Shown here: positions 1-11,013 of the stretch, piece by piece
Layout: every line of letters begins with the position of its first letter
Position numbering within the stretch: the first letter of the stretch is position 1
Assembly (NCBI GenBank): GCA_023052935.1
Contig: CM041298.1
Coordinates: forward strand, 55,683,813-55,747,812
Origin: Piezodorus guildinii
Taxonomy: Eukaryota > Arthropoda > Insecta > Hemiptera > Pentatomidae
Direction: 5' to 3'
DNA length: 64,000 nucleotides
Made by a program: the position numbers and the translations under genes
Notes under the pieces: model-generated
Told to the model about the DNA's origin: nothing
The model's database searches: none
The model's input: the letters and a program-made list of their open reading frames with translations, nothing else

Positions 1-190
1 ATAGGGAAATACATTCGTTAGTTGAGATTACCTAAATAATATTTATCCTTGATAAAAGTGAGACAGAAACCAATTTCAAAAATATCCAACCCCAGTCAAC
101 CAACGTCAGCAAAATATGATGTTTTTACTAAACTGATTACTAAAACAAAATCTTAAACATCTAATAAATAATTATTACCACTATTTTTAA

Positions 191-510
191 GATTATTACT
201 TTGTGATTTGTGTATGTATGTGTGTGAGTGTGTGTGTACTTATATATATATTTTTGTTAATCTTCTCTATCTAGGTAAATATTTTTTATTTATTTATTTA
301 TTTTTTTAGTTTGTAAATTAGTTGTTTTTATGTTATCATTGTATTGTACTTATTATCATTATTAATATGATCATTACTTTGTGATTTGTGTATGAGTGTG
401 TGTGTGAGTGTATGTATATATTTTTCATTTTATTTATTATTTATTTTATTTTTTTGGTTAATCTACTATACCTATGTAAATAATTAAGTTTGTAAATAAT
501 TCAATCTATT
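191..510 (+). repeat. Tandem duplication inside a LINE 3' UTR
   Basis: Two diverged units offset by about 178 bases. Both contain TTACTTTGTGATTTGTGTATG-like sequence (from 196 and from 374), a TG-rich stretch, a TATATATTTTT block, a TTAATCT...CTAT..GTAAAT block and AGTTTGTAAAT. This is seen directly. It probably arose within the LINE 3' UTR before or after insertion. Confidence 0.6.
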
Positions 511-618
511 TTATGTATTCTGGCCAGAAGAGCTATATTTATCTGTGACATCAATGTTATACTTAAGGGACTATGTCCCAGAATAAAGTTCATTTTTCAA
601 TTCTATTCTATTCTATTC
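191..618 (+). mobile_element. CR1/L2-like LINE, 3' UTR and tail
   Basis: Non-coding 3' end of a LINE family found at least six times in the window. The diagnostic block is CTGGCCAGA, then about 50 bases later AAGGGACTATGTCCCAGAAT, which can fold as a GGGAC/GTCCC hairpin, then AATAAAG and a TTCTA microsatellite (598-618). Other copies join the same block to C-terminal reverse-transcriptase coding sequence, which gives the family assignment. No coding sequence survives here. The UTR holds an internal near-duplication. The clade is inferred from the coding part of sister copies. Confidence 0.6.
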
Positions 619-848
619 TAAACCAGTAAATAACAAACCAACCAATGATCTACTAATGTAGACGTCATCAACGCAAGTGATGATGTGATAGGAAAAATAT
701 GGAACAAAACCAACACATTTCACATCAACACTCTAAAACACAACATCTGTAGACAACATATCAGTCCTAAAGAATAGATAACGTACTAAATGTGTGATGG
801 TATGGAGTTTTTGGTATTACCAGGAGCAACAATATTTATAGTTTTATA

Positions 849-1560
849 TTTTACTTTCACTTACCTATATATAAATATAAAGTAAGGGAAAGTATTGCGA
901 TCGTGAAAATTTTCGAATTCCAGTTTTCAACGGAAATACACGTTTTAGGGTCCCCTGAGTCTAAATAACCAAGTCCCGCAAAAAGGTCTATGTGTTTATG
1001 GTAAGTCTAAGGCAAGAACGAAAAGTCGTCAAAAACTGAAATTTCATATTCGATACAACTATACGCCCGAGATGTTACAGCAAATTTGTCTTCAAAATCG
1101 GCTTACCGAAAGATCTACTTTATAACATGAATTTTTCACCTTTTTACGACTTTCTCAAAAATGTCTCAGACGATTTTGATTAAACTCACTGTATCGATGT
1201 AAAATTTAATGGGTTTTAATTCCATGTAGTTTTCATCCTGATTGAAATAGTCTGACAGGGCTTAAATGCCGATATTGTCTTCCTCTAAACTAATTTTCAT
1301 TTAGTACATACAAGAAGATTAAACATATCATCTTAATCACACTGATGGAGTACGGCTAAAAATACAAGTTGGACGAATTTGATGACCTTTCGTTGGTTAT
1401 CTAGGTAATAGAACAAAACTATTTTTTTATGTAATTTTTTGGTTTTCTGATAATACGAACAGTGATATAGACGTATAATATACCGTTGAAAAGAGAAAGA
1501 TTTTAGAAAAAGTGGTCAAAGGTAATAAAAAATGACGAATATGGAATAAACTTATTACTG
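849..1560 (-). mobile_element. HINE-like element, 3' part
   Basis: On the minus strand this copy ends with the family's right end: TTTTACTTTCACTTACC, a short AT palindrome, then the AGTAAGGGAAAGTATTGCGATC block. It continues through shared landmarks such as TTTCAACGGAAATACACGTT, a GGGTCCCCTGAGTC block and AATATACCGTTG. There is no reading frame. The missing left end may lie at 2206-2390, beyond a second oppositely oriented copy. Confidence 0.75.
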
Positions 1561-1584
1561 ATTAAAGAATTGTTATTGTTGAAT

Positions 1585-2204
1585 TGTTGATTAAGGAATT
1601 GTCAAATACAGTCAGAGATGAAAATGAGTGAAACTAATAAAAGAATTAAATAAATTGAATTTCATAAAAAACATACGTTTTATTAAAAAATATATTATAT
1701 TATTATCTAAAATAATCAGTTAGTTTTATCTGCTTTTCATCACCATTAACTTTTACTATCTTGTGTATAAGATAATATTTTTTCTTAAATCTTTAGTTTT
1801 TCAACGGTATATTATAAATGTGTATTACTGTTCTTATGTTCAAAAACATCGATTTAGCGAGTTTAATAAAAATCGTTATGCCGTTTTGGAGAAAATCGTA
1901 AAAAAGTACAAAATGCAAGGCATAAAGTGGCTCTTCTGGTTAACTAATTTTGATGAAAAAGTTTCTGTAACATCTCGGGGGTATAAGTGACTTAAATATG
2001 AAATTTCAGTTTCATAGGACTATTCGTTTTCGCGCTGGAGTTACCACACACGTTTGGTACACACAGGGCTTTTTGCGGGACTTGGTCATTTGGACTCAGG
2101 AGACCCTAAAACGTGTATTTCTGTTGAAAACTGGAATTCAAAAATTTTCACGATCGCAATACTTTCCTTTAGTACATATTTCACATATAGGTAACTGAAA
2201 GTAA
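1585..2204 (+). mobile_element. HINE-like element, nested or adjacent, opposite orientation
   Basis: Same family, plus orientation. It begins at the AATTGTCAAATACAGTCAGAGATG block and ends at GTAACTGAAAGTAA. The outer TCTGGTGCGGGC end is absent. Short open frames over it are by-products of the repeat and recur in other copies with different interruptions, so they are not genes. Confidence 0.7.
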
Positions 2205-2205
2205 T

Positions 2206-2390
2206 AAGTGATTATAGATGATAATAATTTCTACAGTTAGTTTTTTTAATCTGAAACACATGTTTCCATGGATATTCTATATGTAGTACTTTACCCTTTT
2301 TTCATATCTAAAATTATTTAAAAGTTCTTAAATTGATTCTAAGAACATAGCTAACTTGCACGCACCAGGTTTTAAACTGTGAACGAAAAA
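2206..2390 (-). mobile_element. HINE-like element, left end
   Basis: This resembles the left end of the family read on the minus strand: the ACACATGTTTCCATGGA block, CTTAAATTGATTCTAAGAAC, then TTGCACGCACCAGG, which corresponds to the CCTGGTGCG terminus. It is probably the outer part of the copy at 849-1560, separated by the copy at 1585-2204. Confidence 0.55.
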
Positions 2391-3077
2391 AAAAAGAAAC
2401 GTTGGAGGTGGTATATTCAAGGTATCATATGTATCGTTGGTAACTGGGTCTTCATTTCCAGGAAGTTATGTAAGTCATCGCAAGGCCAAAACCATGTAAA
2501 GTAGATTTCTCACCCCACATCCTAATTTATGAAATTATATTTATACTATACAAAAATATAACCAGCCTCTGCATAATAATTAGTAGTTTTTTTTTAATCT
2601 TAAACAGTTAACATAATTAATTGGGCATTCTTCATAAAAATCACAAGGGATGGTAAAATGATATAGATAATTTCGTAAGACGTTCAAGTTTTGAAGTCAG
2701 TGTTCTCGTACGATTTTTTTTTATTTCAAACATTATGAAATCTTTTTTTTAAACATTATCCATGAGGATTTAGTGACCCACTTTTAAGCGTTGACTGAAT
2801 GAGCCAACGCGCACGAAGCAGTAGGACTGAATCATTTGGTGCCTTTCACCAGTAAACGATAATGAAAATTTGCTTTCCGCCCGTAATTCGTATCTGTTAA
2901 TCCAATGTCGTGATTTCGTGACCCAATATGTTGTCTCAACTGAATCAAGGAGTATAATATATGTATTATCCGTAAAACTTTCTATAAATAAAGTAGTGAA
3001 GGAAACCAATTTAATCTCCAAATTATAATTTTAATCAAACGAATCAACTTTATTGTAAGACACAGAGGAGTGAAGGA
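2391..3077. other. No recognised feature
   Basis: AT-rich sequence. An open stretch of about 80 codons on the minus strand around 2770-3021 has no recognisable domain and no convincing splice or start context, so it is not called as a gene. Confidence 0.5.
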
Positions 3078-3322
3078 TGGTTGTTGTTTGTTTATTTATT
3101 TAACGTCACTTTACGTTACTATGGCTAATCGGACGATGCTACAGTGGGAGTCCTAAATTTTGCCTATCCAGGTTTTATTAGGATAGGGATCTTTAACGAG
3201 TACATGACATCGCACAGGCTCGGGACAACTTTTAACGTCCCCTCCGAAGGACGGCATAACTAAGGATTTTTTACTCCCTTTAAAAAATCCTAGGACCTAA
3301 CCACCCAGCTACAAGTGATCCC
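3078..3322 (-). mobile_element. SINE family C
   Basis: Minus-strand copy of the commonest SINE here. The head begins GGATCACTTGTAGCTGGGTGG near 3321 and resembles a tRNA 5' half. The body carries the shared blocks AAAATCCTTAGTTATGCCGT (reverse-complement view), GAGCCTGTGCGATGTCA, TAAAACCTGGATAGGCAAA and CATCGTCCGATTAGCC. It ends at GTGACGTTAAATAAATAAAC. The B box is lost in this copy. Confidence 0.75.
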
Positions 3323-3339
3323 TGTGAAGGATGGTTATA

Positions 3340-5507
3340 TCTGACAAAAAAAAAAAAAAACACATTCTATAGATAAAATATGTACATACACATAAAAAGA
3401 CAACACATATACAGATTTATAAATTATTTAAGACCAATTCGAGATAAATATAAAAATTTACTTTATTCTTTCATGTATAATTTTAAAAGAGGAAAGTTAT
3501 TTTTCCCTGTCATCCTGAATTTTTGTTTTTTTAAGTGAAAACTTCTTAGGAGCGTTATAACGATTTTTGGCAGGGGTAAAAGCTTCGATTATGTAACCAT
3601 GGTGGCGTATACCAACATTTTCTAGACTGGCGCATGCGCAGCGGTCTTTTTACTTTTTAAAACTGTATTTTAAATATCTTCATGTTTTATTAAATTATAT
3701 ATAAGAAATTAAAGGAGAAGATCCCTTCCTTTGAGTCAAAAATCCTGTTGTATTTGCAAACCCGATTCTAACGAGAAAAATAAAATAAGGTTTAAGCGGT
3801 ATAGGATAAGAAGAAAAATTATGCAACAGTCTAATCAACAAATTTCTACATCAACAAACAAATCAACAATAACGTTTAAAGATAAAGAAAATTAAGCGTC
3901 CTATAAAAAAAAAAAAAAAATAATAATAACAAATAAAATAAAATAAATAAAAAAAATAAAAATAAAAGGCGGAATGGATATAAGAAAACAATAATCCATT
4001 TTAATTTTTCAAAGATGGATAAATCGTTAATATAGAATAATTCGAATTATAATGCCGAAATTCAAGATGTAGAAAGAAGAGAGAAAAAAGAATCGCCAAT
4101 CTTCTACACAGGCAAAAAAGTCAACGACAGACAAAAAAAGAGCGACTAATTTAATTCTTTCATAGATAGGTTAATCTTTTGAAACAGTTATAAAGCATAT
4201 TCTTAAATATCCGAATTTCCATGATACAAACTGCAGGTCCATGAGAAAAAATGTGCTACATATACCACCAACTCATTGAGTCTACAGTCACATTCAGATT
4301 ACGATGGCATAATCCAAGATGATATATCTCTACAAAATGATGATGTTTTCAATAAAATAAAATAATAATGAAAAAACATGAATTTTCAACATAATCATAA
4401 TCATCTTTACAAATGTACTCTTCTTTCCAAAGAAATTCCAATGCAAATCGGAAATTTAAAAAAGTTTTCACTCGGCAGTTCCTATGACTGTCTGAATTTT
4501 AATTTTTTTTTTTTTAATCAATGATTATGAGTACAAATTTTTAAGTATGCTATACAATTATAAGAGGTCAGGAAAGCTAATGATGAGAAAAATATAAAAT
4601 AAAAGTAATCTTTTAAATTTTATTTTTAAATCTATATTTAATGATTTCCAAGTTACAATATAAATTACCAATATATTTATTTCAATGTATAAGTCAATGC
4701 AAGTAAATTTATAAATATGGTCTATATTGTTCACTTGTCAAATGGGAAAATGAGTTAAGCCACACGATGAATTTGGGCTGTATACAAGAAAACAATAAAT
4801 GTTAAATTTTTTAATATTAAATAAATTCCAATTTTATTTTCGACAGGGAGGTAAAGTCAACATCAATATATTTAAAGTAATATTAAAACCACTTATAAAT
4901 CAATAGAAAATTACAGAACTTAAAATATGGTGCCGAACAGTCTATACTCAGCCAAATATTAATTTATTAATAGAGTTTCAATATATAATCTAGAAATAGT
5001 ACTCTTAATAGATCCAGGACAAATCATAATAAAAAAAAAAGAAGTAAATTTTCCATAATGGAAGCAATAAAGAAATTCCCTCAAGCCCGTAAATCTAATC
5101 AGAGCAGTGACGATTTCTTTTCAGAAAACGAGTCTCGAATGGGAATGCGGGAAAGTGGATGGAAAAAGGGAAATTTGTTGGCTTGAATGAGGGACATTTC
5201 TGTTCTGATGAACAGGAATAAAACCTGATATTGCCAACTTTTTAATATTCACGTTCAACCTGATCTACCAGCCAGCTCGTCCTATTTAGATCGAAAAAGA
5301 TAGCAATGTCACTAACATGTTTTATTTTTAATTAAAAATATTTTTTTTTGTTTGAAAAATGTGACCAAAAAAAAAAAAGGTAAAAATATAACATTAGGCC
5401 ATTTTGTGGGGTTGTAGTAAAGCAAAAACAACGCCAGATAAATGTAGCAATTGGTAATTTTTTTCATTCGAACCAATGATAAATAGACAGATGTTATATT
5501 TAAAAAA
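3340..5507. other. AT-rich region without recognised genes
   Basis: Contains A-rich runs (3345-3360 and 3905-3970), short poly-T and scattered short open stretches. I see no exon-like GC rise, no transposon terminus and no family shared with other parts of the window. Confidence 0.5.
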
Positions 5508-6328
5508 TCTGGTGCGGGCAACACACGACTTTCACTTACCTCCATTTTTAAAATTAATGAAAGAATTTTCAAATACAGTTAGAGATACGAATACGTGAAA
5601 CTACGTATTAAAGAATTAATTAGTTAGTTTTATCTTCTTTTCATCACTCTCTATCAACTTTTAAAAGCTTGAGTATAAGATAATATTTTTTCTAAAATCT
5701 TTAGCTTTCCAACGGTATATATTATTGCTCTTATGTTCAAAAACAAAAAAAAATCATTAAAAATATATTTTTTCAGTTTTTTCCTTTAGTTGGGTATCGA
5801 ATTCATTCAATTTATATATTTACTTGTTTTTTATCAGTGGTAACAAGATAATATATTTATTTTAATAGAATCAACAAAATTAAATGTACTCTTGAGGAAG
5901 AAAATTTAAAATATCGGCATTTAAGCCCTTTCAAACCGTTTTTATCCGAATGAAACCTAAATGATATTAAAGCCCATTAAATTTAACATCGATATAGCGA
6001 GTTTAATCAAAATCGTCGGAACCGCTTTTGAGAAAATCGAAAAAAAGGTGCCAATTGCATGGTATAAAGTGGCTCTTCTGGTAAGCTCATTTTGATGAAA
6101 AAGGTTTTGTAACGTCTAGGGCGTATATTTGTCTTAAATATGAAATTTCAGTTTCATAGGACTTACCGTTTCCGCCCGGGAGTTACCACACACAACACAG
6201 ACCTTTTTGCGGGACTTGGTTATTTGGGCTCAGGGGATCCTAAAATGTGTATTTCTGTTGAAAACTGGAATTCGAAAATGTTCACGATCGCAATACTTTC
6301 CCTTACTATATATAGTAAGTGAAAGTAA
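5508..6328 (+). mobile_element. HINE-like element, near full length
   Basis: A good reference copy, about 820 bp. It starts TCTGGTGCGGGCAACACACG, followed by ACTTTCACTTAC. At the right end the inverse GTAAGTGAAAGT precedes the terminal run of A. A perfect 18-base palindrome (CTTACTATATATAGTAAG, 6302-6319) overlaps the right subterminal repeat. Asymmetric subterminal inverted repeats plus a terminal hairpin and no ORF fit Helentron-associated non-autonomous elements. A palindromic MITE of another class remains possible because no clean target duplication was found. Confidence 0.75.
6302..6319. repeat. Perfect palindrome at the HINE-like right end
   Basis: CTTACTATATATAGTAAG equals its own reverse complement. 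The equivalent position in the copy ending at 17268 has one mismatch, and others carry looser versions. The position, just inside the element end, is where rolling-circle elements keep a terminator hairpin; that role is inferred. Confidence 0.7.
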
Positions 6329-6914
6329 AAATGTAGATGATTACAAATAAATTTTATAAAAAGTTTATTTCTCTTTTTTTGTTTATCTTATATACTTGAT
6401 CAACCCGCTCGTCCGCCAGCAAACACCTTGACTGGGATAAGGAGGCAATTAATTATAAATAGGCACATCCAGGGTCTATTGTTTTTCCAAGTCAGGGAGA
6501 AATACTAAAACCCACGAAATGTCTCTGTATAAAATGCATTTTACACATTTCTACAATTTAAACGGCTCTTGACTCGATAATTACACATCTTTTACTAGTC
6601 GGTTACGCGTTATATATGCCCATTTAATGTCCAATTTTAATAATTTCTTTACTAAAGTAAAGTTGATTTTGTTAATTAAAAAAAAAAAACTATGAAAGAA
6701 TTCAAAGATCATTTAAGAAAGGAAAAAGAAACAAAAAATATTTTTTCCCACGGGTAAAACGCATTTCTTTTGAGATTAAGATCTTAGAAAAAAATATGTA
6801 ACAAATGAATAGAAGTTAATGAAGAGAGGAGAAAAATTAATTAATTATTTTTATAATTAGATTATTTTCAGATGTTCCATAGAAACTAAAAAAAAAGAAG
6901 AGAGAAAACGTTTT

Positions 6915-7151
6915 TGTCTGTTTTTTTCATTTCGTGTCACTTTTATGCTACGGTGGCTAACCGGCCGATTCTACAGAGGAAGTCCAATATTTTGACTATC
7001 CAGGTTTGATTAGGACAGGGAGAGATCTTCGCACAGGCTTGGGACTTCGAATGTAGTCGTTTTTAAAAATCCTAAGGGCATTTCGCGGGTTTGAATCCGC
7101 AACCTTGCCCATAGAAGGCTGCTTATCAAGCCACCAAACCACATGTGATTA
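6915..7151 (-). mobile_element. SINE family C
   Basis: Minus-strand copy. Its head near 7150 contains a B-box-like GCGGATTCAAACCC and its 3' end carries the family's TAGCATAAAAGTGACAC. It is immediately followed by a long TA microsatellite. The body has lost part of the central block. Confidence 0.7.
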
Positions 7152-7179
7152 ATGTACTTACAATTATCCGACCAAATTA

Positions 7180-7298
<119 letters not shown>

Positions 7299-7549
7299 AC
7301 TTTAAACCTAAAATATAAAATTGATGTAAGATAATAATTTTTTTTTTCCGTTGTCTTCGATTCCATTTATATAGATTGATTTATGGTAAAGTTTTAATTA
7401 AATGTTTTACTATTGCTCTTTCATTTCCATAATTTCCAAATTATGAGGGTGTAAATTATGGAACCGTATATTATAAAAAATAAGGGGAGAGGAATTTAAG
7501 AGGTCTTCATCCAATTAGTACTATTTTTTTATTTTTTTTCCAATTTTCA

Positions 7550-7550
<1 letters not shown>

Positions 7551-7597
<47 letters not shown>

Positions 7598-7605
7598 TTC
7601 CCCCT
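7551..7605. repeat. CA, then TA, then T/C simple repeat
   Basis: Compound microsatellite: about eight CA units, about twelve TA units, a T run and a short C run. Confidence 0.9.
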
Positions 7606-7704
7606 TAGAAATCATTTATTGGATAAAAAGGAAGAACACGCGAAAACTTTGAAGAACACTTATATTTTCATGTATATTTTTTGGAACTACGAGTACAGGG
7701 AACA

Positions 7705-7949
7705 CTTATGCCAAAGGTCACGGGTTCAAACCCGCAGGTGGTCCTAGGATTTTTTAATAGGAGTAAAAAAATCCTTAGTTATGCCGTCTATCTTTGGGGA
7801 CGTTAAAAAATGGTCCCGAGCCTGTGCGATGTAAGGTACATGTTATAGATCCCTATCCTAATTAAACCTGGATAGGCAAAATTTAGGGCTCCCACTGTAG
7901 CATCGTACGATTAGCTACAGCAGCATAAAGTGACGTTAAATAAACAAAC
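7705..7949 (+). mobile_element. SINE family C, 5'-truncated, with target duplication
   Basis: Plus-strand SINE C whose first bases are missing; it starts at CTTATGCCAAAGGTC. It keeps a strong B box (GGGTTCAAACCC) and the complete body to GTGACGTTAAATAAACAAAC. It is flanked by TACAGGGAACA at 7694-7704 and 7950-7960, an 11-base direct repeat. Truncation plus target duplication shows insertion by target-primed reverse transcription. Confidence 0.85.
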
Positions 7950-7960
7950 TACAGGGAACA

Positions 7961-8507
7961 TAATATTCTTCCCTACATAAAAACGGACAGCAATATCTAT
8001 CTTTAATTATTTTATTTTCTAACTTAAATCAACAGAAGGCTAAAAAGAAAAAAAGACTGGTTTCTTTCTCGTTGTCAGCTAAAATGCTATCGAAATGGGT
8101 CCTTATAGCCAAAGCTATTGTCTGGAAGAGAACAGTACCCGGAGACTATCCTACGTGACAGGGTCTGACCACTGCAAGAACTTGATGACCCGCTCCTGCT
8201 AATCACCCTGCCTCACTTTTCTTATCCGACCCAAATCTGTCGCTCCAGATATAGCCATTTTTTAACCGGTTTGGGTCGCTGTAGAAAGTTCATAAATTGT
8301 CTAGCGGCTATAACTTTAATTTCTACTTTTTTTTCTTAACTCCAGAAATAGTTAGGGATTGCGAAAAAAAAAAATTTTTTTCTTTTAAATGTCAATTTGA
8401 TCTAGTTAATATAAAAAAAATACTAGCATTTGATCCGAACAATTATGTTGAATGGTAGAAAGCTAATTTAATCATATATACATATATACATATACATAAT
8501 TTTTTTT
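7961..8507. other. Unassigned, includes a GC-richer block
   Basis: 8085-8290 is noticeably less AT-rich than its surroundings. It has no frame, tRNA box or shared block that I could match elsewhere in the window, so it may be a decayed repeat or unique sequence. Confidence 0.4.
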
Positions 8508-8779
8508 CCGGTTGGCGCGAAAAACCTTGGAGACTCTTGGCCGAGCGGTATGGTTTTTAAGATTCCACACCGTGATTATTAATTAATTGAGGGTGGGTTC
8601 ATCACTTCCTATGCCTATTTTTGTGAGTAGACGCCAGTTGCCTGACGGGTCTTACAACCTTTGGGGTAGGTTGTAAGTGAATCTCTATTTAATTACATAC
8701 TTAAAAAATCCTCCCGGGACTGGGATTCGAACACAAAACGTTTGGCGAGGTAGACTAGCTATACAGCCACGGGCTCCCT
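8508..8779 (-). mobile_element. SINE family A
   Basis: Minus-strand tRNA-derived SINE. From 8779 it reads GGGAGCCCGTGGCTGTATAG, with an A-box-like sequence, then a B box TGTTCGAATCCCAGTCC. Next come the body blocks GTAAGACCCGTCAGG and GGAAGTGATGAACCCACCCT, and the tail GGTTTTTCGCGCCA. The same order occurs at 59459-59693. The TTGGCCGAGCGG inside the body looks like a tRNA-Leu/Ser box on the plus strand, but no complete tRNA can be folded there. Confidence 0.8.
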
Positions 8780-8829
8780 CATTTAAAAATATTAAAAAAA
8801 CAACTGTAATTCTTTAACTTATCAGGAAT

Positions 8830-9121
8830 CACTGAGCTACATTCATGCTGCGGTAGCCAAACGAAAAATGCAGTGGTATTCCTAAATTTTGTCTATTTGC
8901 CTACATGCCTAGGTTTTTCTATGATGGGGATCTTTAACAAGGGATCTTTAGGGATGACAAAGAACAGACTCGGGTCCAACATTTTACGTCTCTTCCGAAG
9001 GATGTCATAACTAAGGATTTTGTTCTCCAATTAAAACATCCTAGGGCCACATGCCAGGTTTGAACCCGCGACCTTGGGCATAGAAGGCTGGTGTGCTAGT
9101 AACAAATAACACTACAGCCCA
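8830..9121 (-). mobile_element. SINE family C
   Basis: Diverged minus-strand copy with head near 9121 (GGGCTGTAGTGTTATTTG), a B-box-like GCGGGTTCAAACC, then the AAAATCCTTAGTTATGACAT block and the ATAGAAAAACCTAGGCA block. A short extra insertion sits around 8900. Confidence 0.7.
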
Positions 9122-9480
9122 TTACTCATCTCTTTACATTTTACATACGCTTCGGGGTACCGTCTCATTTTCAAAATGATCTTTATTTCAATTTTAACCT
9201 TCTCTCTTTTGCTAAACATTTTTAAGATAAAATGTATTGGGTAGACAAAGAAGTCTTATTCGGTTTTTCTAAAATAATAGAAAATTGATAAAAAAAATAT
9301 CCTTTCTTAAACTTACAAATATAACACTGTTCTAATTTAAATAAATATATATTAATTAGGGGGGAGGGGGGGGAGAAATACATTGAATTGCTAGAGGTGC
9401 ATCTTATATAAATTCTAATAAATCCTCAGAAAATAAGACTTAATAAAAAAAAAAATATACATAAATAAAACTATATCTGA

Positions 9481-9483
9481 TAT

Positions 9484-9522
<39 letters not shown>
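9481..9522. repeat. TA microsatellite at a SINE-B 3' end
   Basis: About 20 TA units abut the 3' end of the SINE B at 9527-9827, where another copy has a poly-T run, so the tail position of this SINE tends to carry simple repeats. Confidence 0.9.
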
Positions 9523-9526
<4 letters not shown>

Positions 9527-9827
9527 TGTACCACTACAACCCATGAAGACTTTTGGGCTCAGTACATGTAGAGATTCGTACTGTTTCTAGGCCAACGGCC
9601 GTGCAATGAGGTGATTCGGCCGAGATCACGCTCTGTCTCCAGGTTTTTTCCCATTTATGGGTACCCACTTTATTGAGGCTGGGCGTGCCCTAGGAGGGTC
9701 TCCGTACCCCAGGATCGCCCCCCGGCTGAAAAAACAGAATAAATAATATTCCGCCACAGCCGGGATTCGAACCCAGGACCCGGAACACAGTAGACTAGCG
9801 CTCTACCCACTAGACCACGCCGCTCCC
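9527..9827 (-). mobile_element. SINE family B
   Basis: Minus-strand tRNA-derived SINE of about 300 bp. The head reads GGGAGCGGCGTGGTCTAGTG, with A box TGGTCTAGTGG and B box GGTTCGAATCCC. The body has GGAGACCCTCCTAGGGCACG, GGTACCCATAAATGG, GAGCGTGATCTCGGCC and CCCAAAAGTCTTCATGGG. The head resembles a tRNA with the anticodon arm altered, so it is not a functional tRNA gene. Confidence 0.85.
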
Positions 9828-10472
9828 TATTAACTTATATATATATTAAGTATTAATAAAGAGTTGTTTGAACTAAATGTTAAATTAACTAGGATTAGAA
9901 CGCCTGGATTTGAAAGGAGAAGAGCTTACATTACAAGAGAGAGAAAAAACTGACACGGGCTACGATGCATTAGGGTCGAAATTCAAGACAAAAACGTTTA
10001 ATGTTTTTGCCTTGGCTCACACAACACCTATTATTTTTTATGTTACATTCAAAACGTAACGTAATATCCGCATTAAAACATCTAGCAGTCCTTCACTATC
10101 TCTAAAACTACACAGAGTGAGTCAGGAGTAACGATGACAGGTTTTTATTTAATAAATAACAATTTTTCGAATCAATAAATAGCGCTAAAAAAAAATAAAA
10201 ATAACGTTGGTTGCCTTTTATACTTTTACAAATACAATAATGAATCTTTTAACTAACGTGACTAATTCATTACTTACAATAATCAAAATTAACATTATAT
10301 TTAGGCCAGCTATGAGTACAAAACTACCAATATTATATTCCATTATGAATTATTGTAAACAACATTATTACGTTAAAAAAAAAAAAAATGTTTCGTACAA
10401 CACAATAAAAATATACAATGAGTTGGATTCATTTTCAAAACTAAACGTGACAAAATATCGACTGAAATATAG
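9828..10472. other. No recognised feature
   Basis: AT-rich. An open stretch from about 10207 on the plus strand runs into SINE C sequence and has no recognisable protein character, so it is not annotated as coding. Confidence 0.5.
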
Positions 10473-10730
10473 AATGACCTGTAGTGCAATGACTAGCATA
10501 ACATTCCTCAATACCCAAGGTCGCGGGATCAAACAAGGTTGATGGTCCTATGGTTTAAAAGGGAGTAAAAAATCCTTGGTTCTGCCATCTTTCATAGGGG
10601 ACGTAAAATGTGCGATGTCAGTGACTCACTAAAGACCCCTATCTTAATTAAACCTAGATTGGCAAAATTCAGGACTCCCATTGTCTGATTAGCTACAGTA
10701 CCATGTGAAGTTATGTTAAATAGGTAACAA
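10473..10730 (+). mobile_element. SINE family C
   Basis: Plus-strand copy. The head GACCTGTAGTGCAATGACTA leads to a decayed B box (GCGGGATCAAAC), followed by the full body (AAAAATCCTTGGTTCTGCC, TTAATTAAACCTAGATTGGC) and the GAAGTTATGTTAAATAGG end. Confidence 0.75.
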
Positions 10731-11013
10731 AACGACTGTATTACACCACGAGTTTTATATATACATCTCATATATAAATATAAATACTTTATGCTGAATT
10801 AGACAAATAAAATATTAAAATGATACGTTAATGGGTCATAAGAGAATTGAGATGCAGCGTTTTTTATGAAAATATTTACTGGTTTGTATTGTTGCGAATC
10901 CAGAGGTAGTTTTTAAGGAGAAGCTAATGGTTAAAGAGGATTTTAAAGGTAGGAGAGAAAGACGTACTTCTTATAATACAATATCTCACAATTATTAACA
11001 CTAATAGGTATTT

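Noticed and set aside
6140..6322. Small frame MKFQFHRT... recurring at 1998, 17068 and 19441
   Set aside because: It recurs because it lies in the HINE-like repeat; frames differ in length and are broken in several copies, so protein coding is unlikely.
8520..8560. TTGGCCGAGCGG resembling a tRNA-Leu/Ser A box
   Set aside because: It lies in the body of SINE A; no matching B box at tRNA spacing on that strand and no acceptor stem.
9359..9377. G-rich run as possible G-quadruplex
   Set aside because: Only two long G runs in a short stretch and no promoter or gene nearby; recorded as low value.
10207..10542. Plus-strand frame of 111 codons
   Set aside because: AT-rich, contains an A-run Lys tract and runs into a SINE C copy; no motif.
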